From Thermoflexus sp042408365 (GTDB taxonomy: Bacteria > Chloroflexota > Anaerolineae > Thermoflexales > Thermoflexaceae): 10,147 nt of DNA. The DNA lies in contig NZ_JBHOQJ010000054.1 in NCBI RefSeq assembly GCF_042408365.1, forward strand, positions 1-10,147, in the 5' to 3' direction. The notes beneath the pieces were generated by a model. The model made no database searches. It was not told where the DNA came from and saw nothing but the letters and a program-made list of their open reading frames with translations. The position numbers and the translations under genes were made by a program. Below, in pieces: positions 1 to 7,700 of this stretch (positions are counted from its first letter, which is position 1; each line of letters opens with the position of its first letter).

Positions 1-1
1 G

Positions 2-280
2 CGTGGCTCGGGGTGTGGGTGGGTGGGGCCGAAGATGCCCCTGTCGGTGCGCGTGTTTCGGTGTGCGAGGTGCGGGTTGGAGATCGACCGGGACCTCAAT
101 GCCGCGCTGAACTTGAGGCAATACGGGTTGGCCGCCCGGAAAGGCCCTACCGCGAGTTCCGCGGGAAGTGACGCCTGTGGGGATCGGCTCTGCGGCGGAA
201 CGGGCCCTGGGGCCTGGTCTACGAGCACCCGGTCGATGAAGCAGGAAGGGACCGGTCATCTGTGGAACCCCACGGGGTGA
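2..280 (+). CDS. tnpB: IS200/IS605-family TnpB, C-terminal fragment (5' end outside window)
   Basis: RNA-guided nuclease of IS200/IS605 transposons; only the last ~92 codons are in the window, read in frame from base 2 to the TGA at 278-280. What is visible is the end of the zinc ribbon and the last RuvC motif: a Cys-x-x-Cys pair at 62-73 (CARC), followed by the family signature EIDRDLNAALNLRQYG (80-127) carrying the final RuvC aspartate. The tail (ARKGP, DACGD, KQEGTG) also matches TnpB C-termini. In intact family members the ribbon has an upstream pair of the form C-S-x-C-G-W. Here that stretch reads G-S-G-C-G-W (5-22), so the first cysteine is replaced by glycine (GGC instead of TGC). The guide (omega) RNA of such elements normally overlaps this 3' end and runs into the right flank. 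Whether the full protein is active cannot be judged from the fragment. Confidence 0.9.
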   Translation, partial: RGSGCGWVGPKMPLSVRVFRCARCGLEIDRDLNAALNLRQYGLAARKGPTASSAGSDACGDRLCGGTGPGAWSTSTRSMKQEGTGHLWNPTG

Positions 281-307
281 AATAGATGACGACGAGTCAC
301 GGAACGG
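281..307 (+). mobile_element. probable right end of the IS200/IS605 element, junction with cruF
   Basis: Only 27 bases separate the tnpB stop from the first conserved codons of the carotenoid gene, so the right end of the transposon must lie here or overlap the tnpB tail. A small stem (TGAC 287-290 with GTCA 296-299, 5-base loop) is present, but it is too short to identify the end confidently. The reading frame of the downstream gene can be followed upstream only to a TGA at 287-289. The boundary is inferred from the truncation of the downstream gene, not from a recognised terminal motif. Confidence 0.4.
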
Positions 308-898
308 ATGGAAGCCATCGGGGTGGCCACCGGGTGGATTTACGGCCCTTACGCGTATACCGGGCGTTTGGGGCCCCTCCTCTTGGGGGTGCCGGTGCTG
401 ATCCCCTTCGCCTGGTTTATGATGGCCTATCCCGCCTTCATCGTGGCGTGTCAGGTTCTGGACGAGCCGCCGGTGGCGCCACGGCGTCGGTGGGGAGTTG
501 CCGCGCTGGCCGCGATCTGGATGACCGCGTGGGATCTGGTGATGGATCCCGCGATGGCCCGCATGGGCTTCTGGGTATGGAAGACCCGCGGCCCCTATTT
601 CGGGGTCCCGCTCCAGAACTTCGCCGGATGGATGGCGACCATGCTGTTGATTTATGGGATCTACCTCTGGGTTTCCAGCCGCTGGCCCTCCCCTGTGCCC
701 TCCCCGCCTGGAGCGCCGTTGATGGAAGCGGTTCTTGCCTACGCGCTCGCGGGGGCACCCTTTGTGCTTCACCCCCTCCTCAACCCCCGAGCCGACCCCA
801 CCGCCCAGGCCCTCGGTCTCATCGCATTTTTCACCATGGGACCCCCGGTCCTGATCGCCACGTTGCGATCCCACTCCTTCAAAGTGATGAGAAAATAA
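308..898 (+). CDS. cruF: CruF-like carotenoid biosynthesis membrane protein (DUF422), lacking the usual N-terminus
   Basis: Integral membrane protein of the CruF/DUF422 family; characterised members hydrate the terminal double bond of acyclic carotenoid ends (1',2'-hydratase type). The 196 residues hold the family core: EAIGVATGWIYGPYAY at 2-17, LGVPVLIPFAWFMMAYPAF at 26-44, WDLVMDP at 75-81 with two conserved aspartates, and GFWVWKTRGPYFGVPLQNF at 87-105. About five hydrophobic segments are visible (22-50, 62-80, 99-122, 139-158, 167-186). Family members normally carry a further ~80 residues with two or three membrane helices before the E-x-IG-x-x-TG motif. Here the protein begins exactly at that motif, with a TGA in frame at 287-289 and the tnpB stop just upstream. 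ATG 308 has only a weak GGA-type ribosome site. I therefore read this as a gene whose 5' part was displaced by the IS element. The core is undamaged, so a short translated product is possible, but function is doubtful. Confidence 0.82.
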   Translation: MEAIGVATGWIYGPYAYTGRLGPLLLGVPVLIPFAWFMMAYPAFIVACQVLDEPPVAPRRRWGVAALAAIWMTAWDLVMDPAMARMGFWVWKTRGPYFGVPLQNFAGWMATMLLIYGIYLWVSSRWPSPVPSPPGAPLMEAVLAYALAGAPFVLHPLLNPRADPTAQALGLIAFFTMGPPVLIATLRSHSFKVMRK

Positions 899-1021
899 GA
901 GGGGGGTTACGCGGTTCGGGGCCCGCGAGCGGAGATGGAGAGGCCCCATTCCCTTTCATCCCCTTCCCCACGGCTCTCTGGGCCAGTCGGGAGGGGGATG
1001 CGGATGGTTCTTGGGGGAGCT

Positions 1022-1035
1022 GAAGGCATGCCTTC
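1022..1035. promoter_or_regulatory. 14-bp perfect palindrome upstream of the regulator gene
   Basis: GAAGGCATGCCTTC is its own reverse complement and lies 62 bases before the ATG at 1098, in the ~200-base gap after cruF. The position suits an operator, possibly for autoregulation, but no promoter boxes are clear around it and one palindrome of this size can occur by chance. Confidence 0.25.
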
Positions 1036-1084
1036 GACGTCTCCTCATGGGCTCAGGTTCTCCATGTCAAGCGCATCCGGCCGG

Positions 1085-1089
1085 AAGGA
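1085..1089 (+). promoter_or_regulatory. ribosome binding site that fixes the regulator start
   Basis: AAGGA lies 8 bases before ATG 1098. The frame is open further upstream (to 1011), but that stretch has no such site and encodes 29 residues unlike any known domain. The winged-helix domain begins with the usual short strand (MLRVRMFGRFEV) at 1098. Confidence 0.75.
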
Positions 1090-1097
1090 TCGATCCG

Positions 1098-4000
1098 ATG
1101 TTACGCGTGCGGATGTTCGGGCGTTTTGAGGTATGGCGGGGGGAGTCCCTCATTCCAGAGTCTGCGTGGTTCACCCGTCGGGCCAAGCAGCTTTTCAAGA
1201 TCCTGCTGCTGGCCCGCGGGAAGCCGGTGCCCGCCGATCAGCTGCTGGACTGGCTATGGCCCCATGCCGATCCCCAGCGGGCCGCGATCACGCTACGCAG
1301 CACCGTCCACGCCCTGCGCCGCGCGCTGGAGCCGGATCGCTCGCCCCGCGCTTCGCAGTATATCCTCTCCCAGCCGCCGGGTTATGCGGTGGCCCGCGAT
1401 GCGCCGCTCTGGGTGGATGTATGGGCCTTTGAGGACCTCCTGGAGGCCGCCGGGCGGACGGACGCGCCGGAGGAACGACGCGCTCGCCTGGTGGAAGCCC
1501 TCGCCCTGTATCGGGACGATCTCCTCATCGAGGATCCGTACGCGGAATGGGCTTTAACGGAGCGGGAGCGGCTGCGGGAGCGATTCATCGAAGCGGCGCT
1601 GGATCTGGCAGAGCTCCTGGCGGCGGCGGGCACCCCGGAGAAAGCCATCCCCCTCTGCCGGCGGGTGCTCACGCTGGACGAATTCCGGGAACCCGCCTAT
1701 CGGGCCCTGATGCGTTATCAGATCGCGGTCGGGGATATCGCAGGAGCGCTGAGCACCTATGAGCGCTGCCGTCAGGTGCTGCTGGAGGCCTTTGGGGTGG
1801 AACCTTCCCCTCCCACCCGCGCCCTTTATGAAGCGCTCCTCCGGGGCGAGCTTCAGCCCACCCGTTTGACCGCTTCCCGGCCGGTTCAGGATCTCCCGAT
1901 CCCGGAAGAGCAGATGGGAGGGATCTTCGTCGGACGGGAGGCGGAGCTCGAGCGCCTGCAGGAAGTCTTCGGAGGATTCCCCAAGGGACATGGAGGCGTA
2001 GCCATCCTGATTGGGGAGCCGGGGGCTGGCAAAACCCGCCTGGCGGTGGAGGCGATCCGCCGCTTCGCTCCGGATGCGGATGTCCTCCGCGTCCGCGGCC
2101 TCTTCATCGAACGCACGCTTCCCTTCTCATGCCTGGCGGAAGGCCTGCGCCGCTTGTTGAGCCAGCTTCCAGAGGATCGGCGGAGGAGGCTGCCGGCCTT
2201 CGCGCTGGCTCAGGCGGCCCGGCTGATCCCTTCCCTGCACCTGCTTTATTCGAACCTGCCCAGCGTTCCGGAGACCACGCCGGAGGAAAACCGGCACCGT
2301 CTGATCGACAGCTTTTCCAACCTGATCATCGCCCTGGCCGATCAGCGCCCGCTGGTCGTGTTCGTGGATGATCTGCATTGGGCCGACGAGGCCACCTTAA
2401 CGGTGGTGGGCCGTCTGGCCCGGCGGGCATCCCGACATCCCCTCGCGCTGCTGCTGGTGCACACGCCGGAGGAGGAGCCCGAGGGAAGGGAGGTCAGCCA
2501 TCTGCTGGAGACGTTGCGTCGGGAGGGGATCGGGCGCTGGATCCGTGTCGGGCGTCTTCCTGTGGAGGCCATCACTCACTGGCTGGCCCAGTGGAGCGGG
2601 GAGCCACCGGAGCGCCTGAGGGATCTTGCGCATCGCCTTCATGGCTTGACGGAGGGGAACGCGCTCTTCACGGCCGAGCTTCTGCGGGCGGCGCTGGGGG
2701 TAGGAGCGCCGTTCCGGCGGGAAACCCTGGAGCGCTACTTGGAAGGCCCGGCAGCGATCTCCTCCCTTCGGGCGCTGATCGCGGATCGCATGGCCCGCCT
2801 GCCGGAGAGGGCCCAGGAGATCCTGGAGATCGCCGCTGTGATCGGACGGGCTTTCCCCGTTCAGTGGCTGGAGCTGGTCGGCCCGCCGGATCCGGAGCCC
2901 TATCTCCGGATCCTGCTGGAGCGGCATTTTCTTCAGGAGGATCCGGAGGAGCGCCTTTCTTTTGTGCATGAGGTCGTCCGCCGCGTGATCTATGAGGCGA
3001 TCCCCCCGGTGGTTCGGCGACGTCAGCATCAGCGCCTGGCGGAAGCCCTGGCGGCTCTGTATGGGCCCCACCCGGGTCCCTACAGCGCCGAGATCGTCTA
3101 TCACTTCCAGCGTGCGGGCCGATCCGCTCTTCCGGCGATGGTGCGCTATGCGGTGGAGGCTGGCGACCACGCCCGACAGGCGTATGGGTTCCGGCAGGCG
3201 GTGCGTCATTATGACGAAGCCCTGTCCGCGGCCAGCCTGAGCCCACGCGGGGAAGGTCTGACGGAATGGATCCGGCGGGCTTATCTGGGGCGTGGGATGG
3301 CCCTCGAGGCGTTGGGGGATTGGGAGGGCATCGTCGAGACCTACACGCGATTCCGGGAATGGGCGGAAGCCCAGGGAGATCGGGTCCATGCGCTGAACGC
3401 GGCCCGCCGGCTGATGACCACGCTGGCCATGCTCGGCCGGCTGGAGGAAGCCGGGGATCTGGCAGGGGAGATCCGGGCACAGTTCGCGGCTGTCCTCAGC
3501 CCGGCGGAGTCGGATTTATTGGATCGCCTGGAGCTGGTCTTCGGAGAGGAAGCCGTAGCGCCTCCTTCGGGGGAGGGGTTGTTCCAACCGGCCCCTCCCC
3601 TGTGGGGTCGGCCCTGGGTGGAACTGGCGGAGGCTTTGGCGCCGGAGCAGGCGCCGCTGCTGCTGAACTTTTATGGGTGGATCCTGACGCTGCAGGGGAT
3701 GTCGGAGCCTGCCGAGGCGTGTCTGCATCAGGCGTTGACCATCGCGGAGGCCACAGCGCAATGGCCCCATGTGGTGATGAGCTGCAACCTGATGGCTTAC
3801 CTGCAGGACCTGCGTGGGGAGTTCACCGACGCGCAGGCCTGGCTGAACAAGGGGCTGCAGCTGGCCCGGCGGGTTCCGGAGATGGACTGGAGCACCATCT
3901 GGGCGCGGATCTTTCAGGGATACCTCGCGCTGCGGGCGCGTCAGCTGGAGGAGGCCCAGGCCCAGTTCCAAAGCGTGCTGACCCTGTTGAAGGGTCAATC

Positions 4001-4550
4001 CGCCCTTCGAGCGCACCGTCTGAGCGCCCAGATTGGCCTGGGGATGGTTTTTCTGGCCCGGGGGGATCTCGAGCGGGCGACGGCGTTGCTCGATGAGGCC
4101 CTGGCCCAGGGGCGGGCGGTCGATGCAGTGGCCCGGAGCGTGGGGTTGGTCGGGGAGGCCCGCCTGGCGCGCCTGCGCGGACGCTACGAGGAAGCCCGGT
4201 CCATGCTGGAGCAGGCGCTCCAATACACGGGGCGCCGGGGGTTGGTGGTGGAATTCGCCCACGCCGCCGTGGAGGCAGGGCGCTGGGCCCGGGCCGTCGG
4301 CCATCCGGAGGAAGCCCGTCCGGTTCTGGAGGAGGCCAGCCGGTGGGCGGACGCGGCGGGGTTCCGGCCGGCCGCGTTGATGGCGCGGATCGCGCTGGGG
4401 AAAGTGCTCCGGGCCGCGGGGGAGGTTCGCGCTTTAGACACCGTGCGGGAAGAAGCCCGCCGCCTCTGGCAAACCCTGGCCGCCCGCCTCCCGGATGGGG
4501 AGCCGGTTGAGCGATACCTGGTCCCCCGGGGGGTGGTGGAGTCCATATAG
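1098..4550 (+). CDS. large BTAD/STAND transcriptional regulator (OmpR-type winged helix, BTAD, AAA ATPase, TPR)
   Basis: Cytoplasmic transcription regulator of the SARP/AfsR-like type fused to a STAND ATPase, 1150 residues. Order of domains: OmpR-type DNA-binding winged helix about 1-100 (LRVRMFGRFEV, then LLLARGKPVPADQLLDWLWP); bacterial transcriptional activator domain about 105-250, ending in YERCRQVLLEAFGVEPSPPT; AAA_16/MalT-like ATPase from VGREAELERL (278-287), with Walker A GEPGAGKT at 306-313, Walker B LVVFVDDLHWAD at 419-430 and the downstream TEGNALF motif; then a long helical region with TPR-like repeats, such as GRYEEARSMLEQAL. In this class the ATPase and TPR parts sense a ligand or partner and release the DNA-binding part. 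There is no second, LuxR-type helix-turn-helix at the C-terminus. The effector and target genes are unknown. The gene is transcribed alone, ~200 bases after cruF and convergent with the protease gene, so its neighbours do not reveal its regulon. All nucleotide-binding motifs look intact. Confidence 0.93.
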   Translation: MLRVRMFGRFEVWRGESLIPESAWFTRRAKQLFKILLLARGKPVPADQLLDWLWPHADPQRAAITLRSTVHALRRALEPDRSPRASQYILSQPPGYAVARDAPLWVDVWAFEDLLEAAGRTDAPEERRARLVEALALYRDDLLIEDPYAEWALTERERLRERFIEAALDLAELLAAAGTPEKAIPLCRRVLTLDEFREPAYRALMRYQIAVGDIAGALSTYERCRQVLLEAFGVEPSPPTRALYEALLRGELQPTRLTASRPVQDLPIPEEQMGGIFVGREAELERLQEVFGGFPKGHGGVAILIGEPGAGKTRLAVEAIRRFAPDADVLRVRGLFIERTLPFSCLAEGLRRLLSQLPEDRRRRLPAFALAQAARLIPSLHLLYSNLPSVPETTPEENRHRLIDSFSNLIIALADQRPLVVFVDDLHWADEATLTVVGRLARRASRHPLALLLVHTPEEEPEGREVSHLLETLRREGIGRWIRVGRLPVEAITHWLAQWSGEPPERLRDLAHRLHGLTEGNALFTAELLRAALGVGAPFRRETLERYLEGPAAISSLRALIADRMARLPERAQEILEIAAVIGRAFPVQWLELVGPPDPEPYLRILLERHFLQEDPEERLSFVHEVVRRVIYEAIPPVVRRRQHQRLAEALAALYGPHPGPYSAEIVYHFQRAGRSALPAMVRYAVEAGDHARQAYGFRQAVRHYDEALSAASLSPRGEGLTEWIRRAYLGRGMALEALGDWEGIVETYTRFREWAEAQGDRVHALNAARRLMTTLAMLGRLEEAGDLAGEIRAQFAAVLSPAESDLLDRLELVFGEEAVAPPSGEGLFQPAPPLWGRPWVELAEALAPEQAPLLLNFYGWILTLQGMSEPAEACLHQALTIAEATAQWPHVVMSCNLMAYLQDLRGEFTDAQAWLNKGLQLARRVPEMDWSTIWARIFQGYLALRARQLEEAQAQFQSVLTLLKGQSALRAHRLSAQIGLGMVFLARGDLERATALLDEALAQGRAVDAVARSVGLVGEARLARLRGRYEEARSMLEQALQYTGRRGLVVEFAHAAVEAGRWARAVGHPEEARPVLEEASRWADAAGFRPAALMARIALGKVLRAAGEVRALDTVREEARRLWQTLAARLPDGEPVERYLVPRGVVESI

Positions 4551-4608
4551 CGTCGAGGTGGCGGTCACCTTAAAGGTGACCGCCTTAAAGGTGACCGCCA
4601 CCTCGACG
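4551..4608. repeat. perfect 21-bp inverted repeat with internal 15-bp tandem repeat
   Basis: Bases 4551-4571 are the exact reverse complement of 4588-4608, leaving a 16-base loop. The loop is not random: a 15-base unit beginning CCTTAAAGGTGACCG occurs twice in tandem (4568-4582, 4583-4597), so the core GGTGACCGCC appears twice forward and once inverted. Alternative pairing of 4560-4571 with 4573-4584 is also perfect. The element starts immediately after the regulator stop codon (4548-4550) and has no T-run after either arm, so it is not a standard terminator. It could act as an RNA 3'-end stabiliser, or be a dispersed palindromic or MITE-like repeat. Confidence 0.85.
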
Positions 4609-4643
4609 CCTCCCGCCAATAGGAACCGCGAGAAGGCACCTTC

Positions 4644-4669
4644 GCGCATCCCATCGATGAAGGATGCGC
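4644..4669. repeat. 8-bp inverted repeat in the convergent intergenic region
   Basis: GCGCATCC (4644-4651) pairs perfectly with GGATGCGC (4662-4669) across a 10-base loop. It sits between the large palindrome and the protease terminator and could contribute to ending transcription of the regulator gene, though no T-run follows. Weak evidence of function. Confidence 0.35.
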
Positions 4670-4683
4670 CCGTTGGTAAATAA

Positions 4684-4715
4684 CGAGGGGGGCAGCGGGT
4701 GCGCTGCCCCCCTCG
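4684..4715 (-). terminator. intrinsic terminator of the subtilase gene
   Basis: A 14-bp perfect GC-rich stem (4684-4697 with 4702-4715) closes a 4-base loop. Read on the minus strand it begins 20 bases after the protease TGA (4738-4736) and is followed by TTATTTACC, a T-rich tail. On the plus strand no T-run follows, so it should serve the protease gene mainly. Confidence 0.8.
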
Positions 4716-4735
4716 CGGTTGTCGCAAGAGCCCGC

Positions 4736-7700
4736 TCACGGCCCGCTCTTCATCACAAGCGGGAGGTAGATCCGGGACACTGTGGGCACGAAATGGATCG
4801 TCACCGGGACTTGAAGCGCCGTTGGAGCGGGCGCGGGGCCTACGAAGAGGATACCGTAATACGTCGCCGGCGGCGTGACGGCCTTCGAGAAGGCCACCTG
4901 GAACGAAACCGGAGTCCCGGCCGGGATCGCCCCGGAAGGCACGCCGCTTACCACCAAGTCGGTGCCCTGAATCGCCTGGATGGTGATGTTGAAGGGCGCG
5001 CTCCCGCCGGGGACGTTCCATCCGTGGACGGCGATCCAGTAGCGGCCATCGGGCGGCAGGGTCACACGGATGCGCTCCACCGCCGTCGGCGTGGTCGAGC
5101 TGCCGACCAGGGCATCCTGCGTCCCACACTCGAACGTTCCATCCCCATCATCTAAATAGAGGTAAAGATCGATGTCCAGCCCAGGCGTGGCGCTGCTTGT
5201 GGTGATCTCCAGCAATCCACCGGAGGAGATGGTCTGGGAATACACCCAGCTGGCCGTGCAGGGATCGTCCGGATCATCCTGAAGGGCCGTTTGGTTCAAG
5301 AGGACCTGCGGCTGGCTCAGGCCGAACGCCAGAACCTGGATCCCCTCCGGAATGGAGCGGGTCGTAGAGAAGAACTCGGTCCACATCCCTGATGTGATGG
5401 GGATGGTGATCACCACCGGGTAGGGAGTCACCTGCACCTGGTAGGCGGATCCCACAAGCGGCTCGCCGAATTGGGCGCCCGCGTACAGCACGTTGTGGAG
5501 GGCGACGAAGCCCAGCCCATCTCGGATCTCCCCAGCCACGATCTCCCGCGGCCCGCCAGTGGCGGTATCAAAGATGAACCTGCCACTGCCGATATACGTG
5601 TCGTTGCTCCCACCGACCAGCTCCACGCTCTGTGGGCCGAAGAAGGTGGGATCCAGCGTGGAGTAAAAGTCCGTGGACCGGGCAAAGATCCAGGTGTCCA
5701 CGTCGGTTGGGGTGGTGAACCAACGAGTGTCCACGATCATCGCCTTGCCCGGGCCGGCGGTGCCGTTGGGGATGTCATAGTAGAAGAGTTTCCAATCGCC
5801 CGATTCGTAACGCCAGGTCCAGTCGAAGCCACCGAAGAGATGGCCGTTGTCATACGGCTGGTTCCCAATCGGTTCCGCCAAGGACGCGGCGCCGAAATCG
5901 AAGGTCGGCCCGTTGGCGGCTACATGGACCACCACCGGGATGACGTGCTTATGCGGGCCGTGGCTCACCTCGATGGCGCCCTCATAGACCCCGGGCCGTG
6001 CCGTGGAGGGCACCGACAGGATCGCCTGGAAGGTAGCATTCCCGTTCGCCGGTAGGCTCACGCTGGAGGCCGAGAGGCTCAGCCAGCCCCAGTCGGCCTT
6101 CTTATAGAAGGTGATGCGGACTTGCATGGTGACCGGGTCGGGGCCTGCAGTCCCCGTGGAGTCTGCAATTCCCTCATTTACATCCAGCGAAGAGGTTGTA
6201 CGCCGCTGGACACCGAAGAAGACGCCGTCGTGGCGGCGGGAGAGGCTATCGCGGCCCAGGCTGGCCTCCAGGTAGGTCCCGCTGGGGTAGCCGTAGGTAA
6301 AACGGTTGTACTCATAGATGCCGCCTACGATGTCAATCTCCCCCGCATCCACCCGGCCGTTCCCGTTGGTGTCAGTCCACAGGTTCCCGTCTCCGTTCAG
6401 GTCAGTCCAGTCATAGAAGAGCACCCGCCAACGATCGTGCCAGTCGTATTTGTAATTTCCATTCGTGTCAAAGACGCTGTAAGGGAAAATCACCTGCGCC
6501 CGCACCAAATCGGGATCGTAGGCCTCGATCAACGGCGTGATATCGGTTACCCAGGTGGGACGAGTGAAGGGCGGTGGACCAAAAGATGGGAAGGAAAGGG
6601 TGAAAGTCAGCTCGCCTACTTTCTCCAGGGTCACATCACGCAGGCTCACGGAGAAGGGAACTGCGGTGGGGTTATGGATCGTAAAGGTCTTCGCTGCGGA
6701 TTGGCCGGCGTGCATGATCGCAGGGAAGGTCGGGTACTCCACACCCCGATAGCTGCCCGGCGTCCACTGGGCCGGCTCCACCCAGTAGCCGTAGTTCATC
6801 CCTGCGGCGATATCGGTGGCCCGATCGGCATCCACGTTGCCGGAACCCTGGGTGAGCACATCGTAGCCCAGATCGTGGGCCGCGTTCAAGAAGATCGCCC
6901 GAGCCTCCGTCCATGTCGGCCAGCGGCCGTGCTTGGCGCGGAAGGCGTGATAGACCAGGGCCAGGTTGCCGGCGGCGACCGGCGTGGCCATCGAGGTGCC
7001 GCCGAAGATGTCATAGGCGGCTTGGCCATTGCCGAAGTAGATGTTCAGCGGGTTGGCCCCCGTGCCCCAGGCACCCACGGCCACTACATCAGGTGACACA
7101 TCGCCCAGAGTGGTGGGCCCGCGGTTGGACCAGGGCTGGACGTCGCCGTAGGTAAATTGATCAGGGGTAACGAATTCGAAGTATACCAGGGAGCCGTAAG
7201 ACGTGCTGGCGCCCACATCGATGATGGAGCCGCCGTCCGGCTCGGTGACGGTGCCGTAGCCGTGGCCGCCGTTGCCCGTGGCCACCAGGAAAGCGGTGTT
7301 CGGGGCGAAGTAATTATTCAGCCAGTGGGCGAAGCGGGAGGTCATGTCCCAGCCGTCGTTGATGGTGGCGCTGGCGCCCCAGGAGTTGCTGACAATCTGG
7401 GCTTCGTCGCCGGAGTTGGGAACTCCATCGAAGCCCAGGGCGGCCAGGGTCCAAGAGTCAAAGGGCAGGTAGAATCCGTTCTGGAAGGCCGCAACTTTGG
7501 CCTTCGGCGCCATCCCGGCCAGCACCGGCCCGCCAACCCCGCCGATGCTCTCGCCACCCGCAAAGAGCGGGTTGATCGGACCGATCCACTCGGGGTCGGT
7601 GATCACCCCTTGGGCGGCGATGTCACTGGCGCAGTTGGTGCCGTGACTATCCTCGTCGCCCACAAAGGAGAGGAGGCGGCCCGCTTGGGGGACTGCCACC

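Noticed and set aside
286..1023. Long plus-strand open frame overlapping cruF
   Set aside because: It runs in another frame over the clear CruF core, is rich in Gly, Arg, Pro and Ser as GC-rich shadow frames are, and has no domain.
1011..1097. N-terminal extension of the regulator from 1011
   Set aside because: No ribosome site at 1011, whereas ATG 1098 has AAGGA at the right spacing and starts directly at the winged-helix domain.
2397..3389. 330-codon minus-strand open frame inside the regulator gene
   Set aside because: Antisense to an intact ATPase/TPR protein; its translation has no recognisable motif and its length is explained by high GC.
4551..4608. Possible CRISPR-like repeat because of the tandem 15-bp unit
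   Set aside because: Only two adjoining copies with no spacers and no cas genes nearby; it is an inverted-repeat hairpin with an internal duplication.
4434..5129. Minus-strand open frame spanning the palindromic repeat and both gene ends
   Set aside because: It overlaps the 3' ends of both convergent genes and includes the terminator hairpin, so it cannot be a real gene.
6122..7096. 324-codon plus-strand open frame inside the protease gene
   Set aside because: Antisense shadow of the subtilase catalytic and post-catalytic region; no domain and no plausible ribosome site context.
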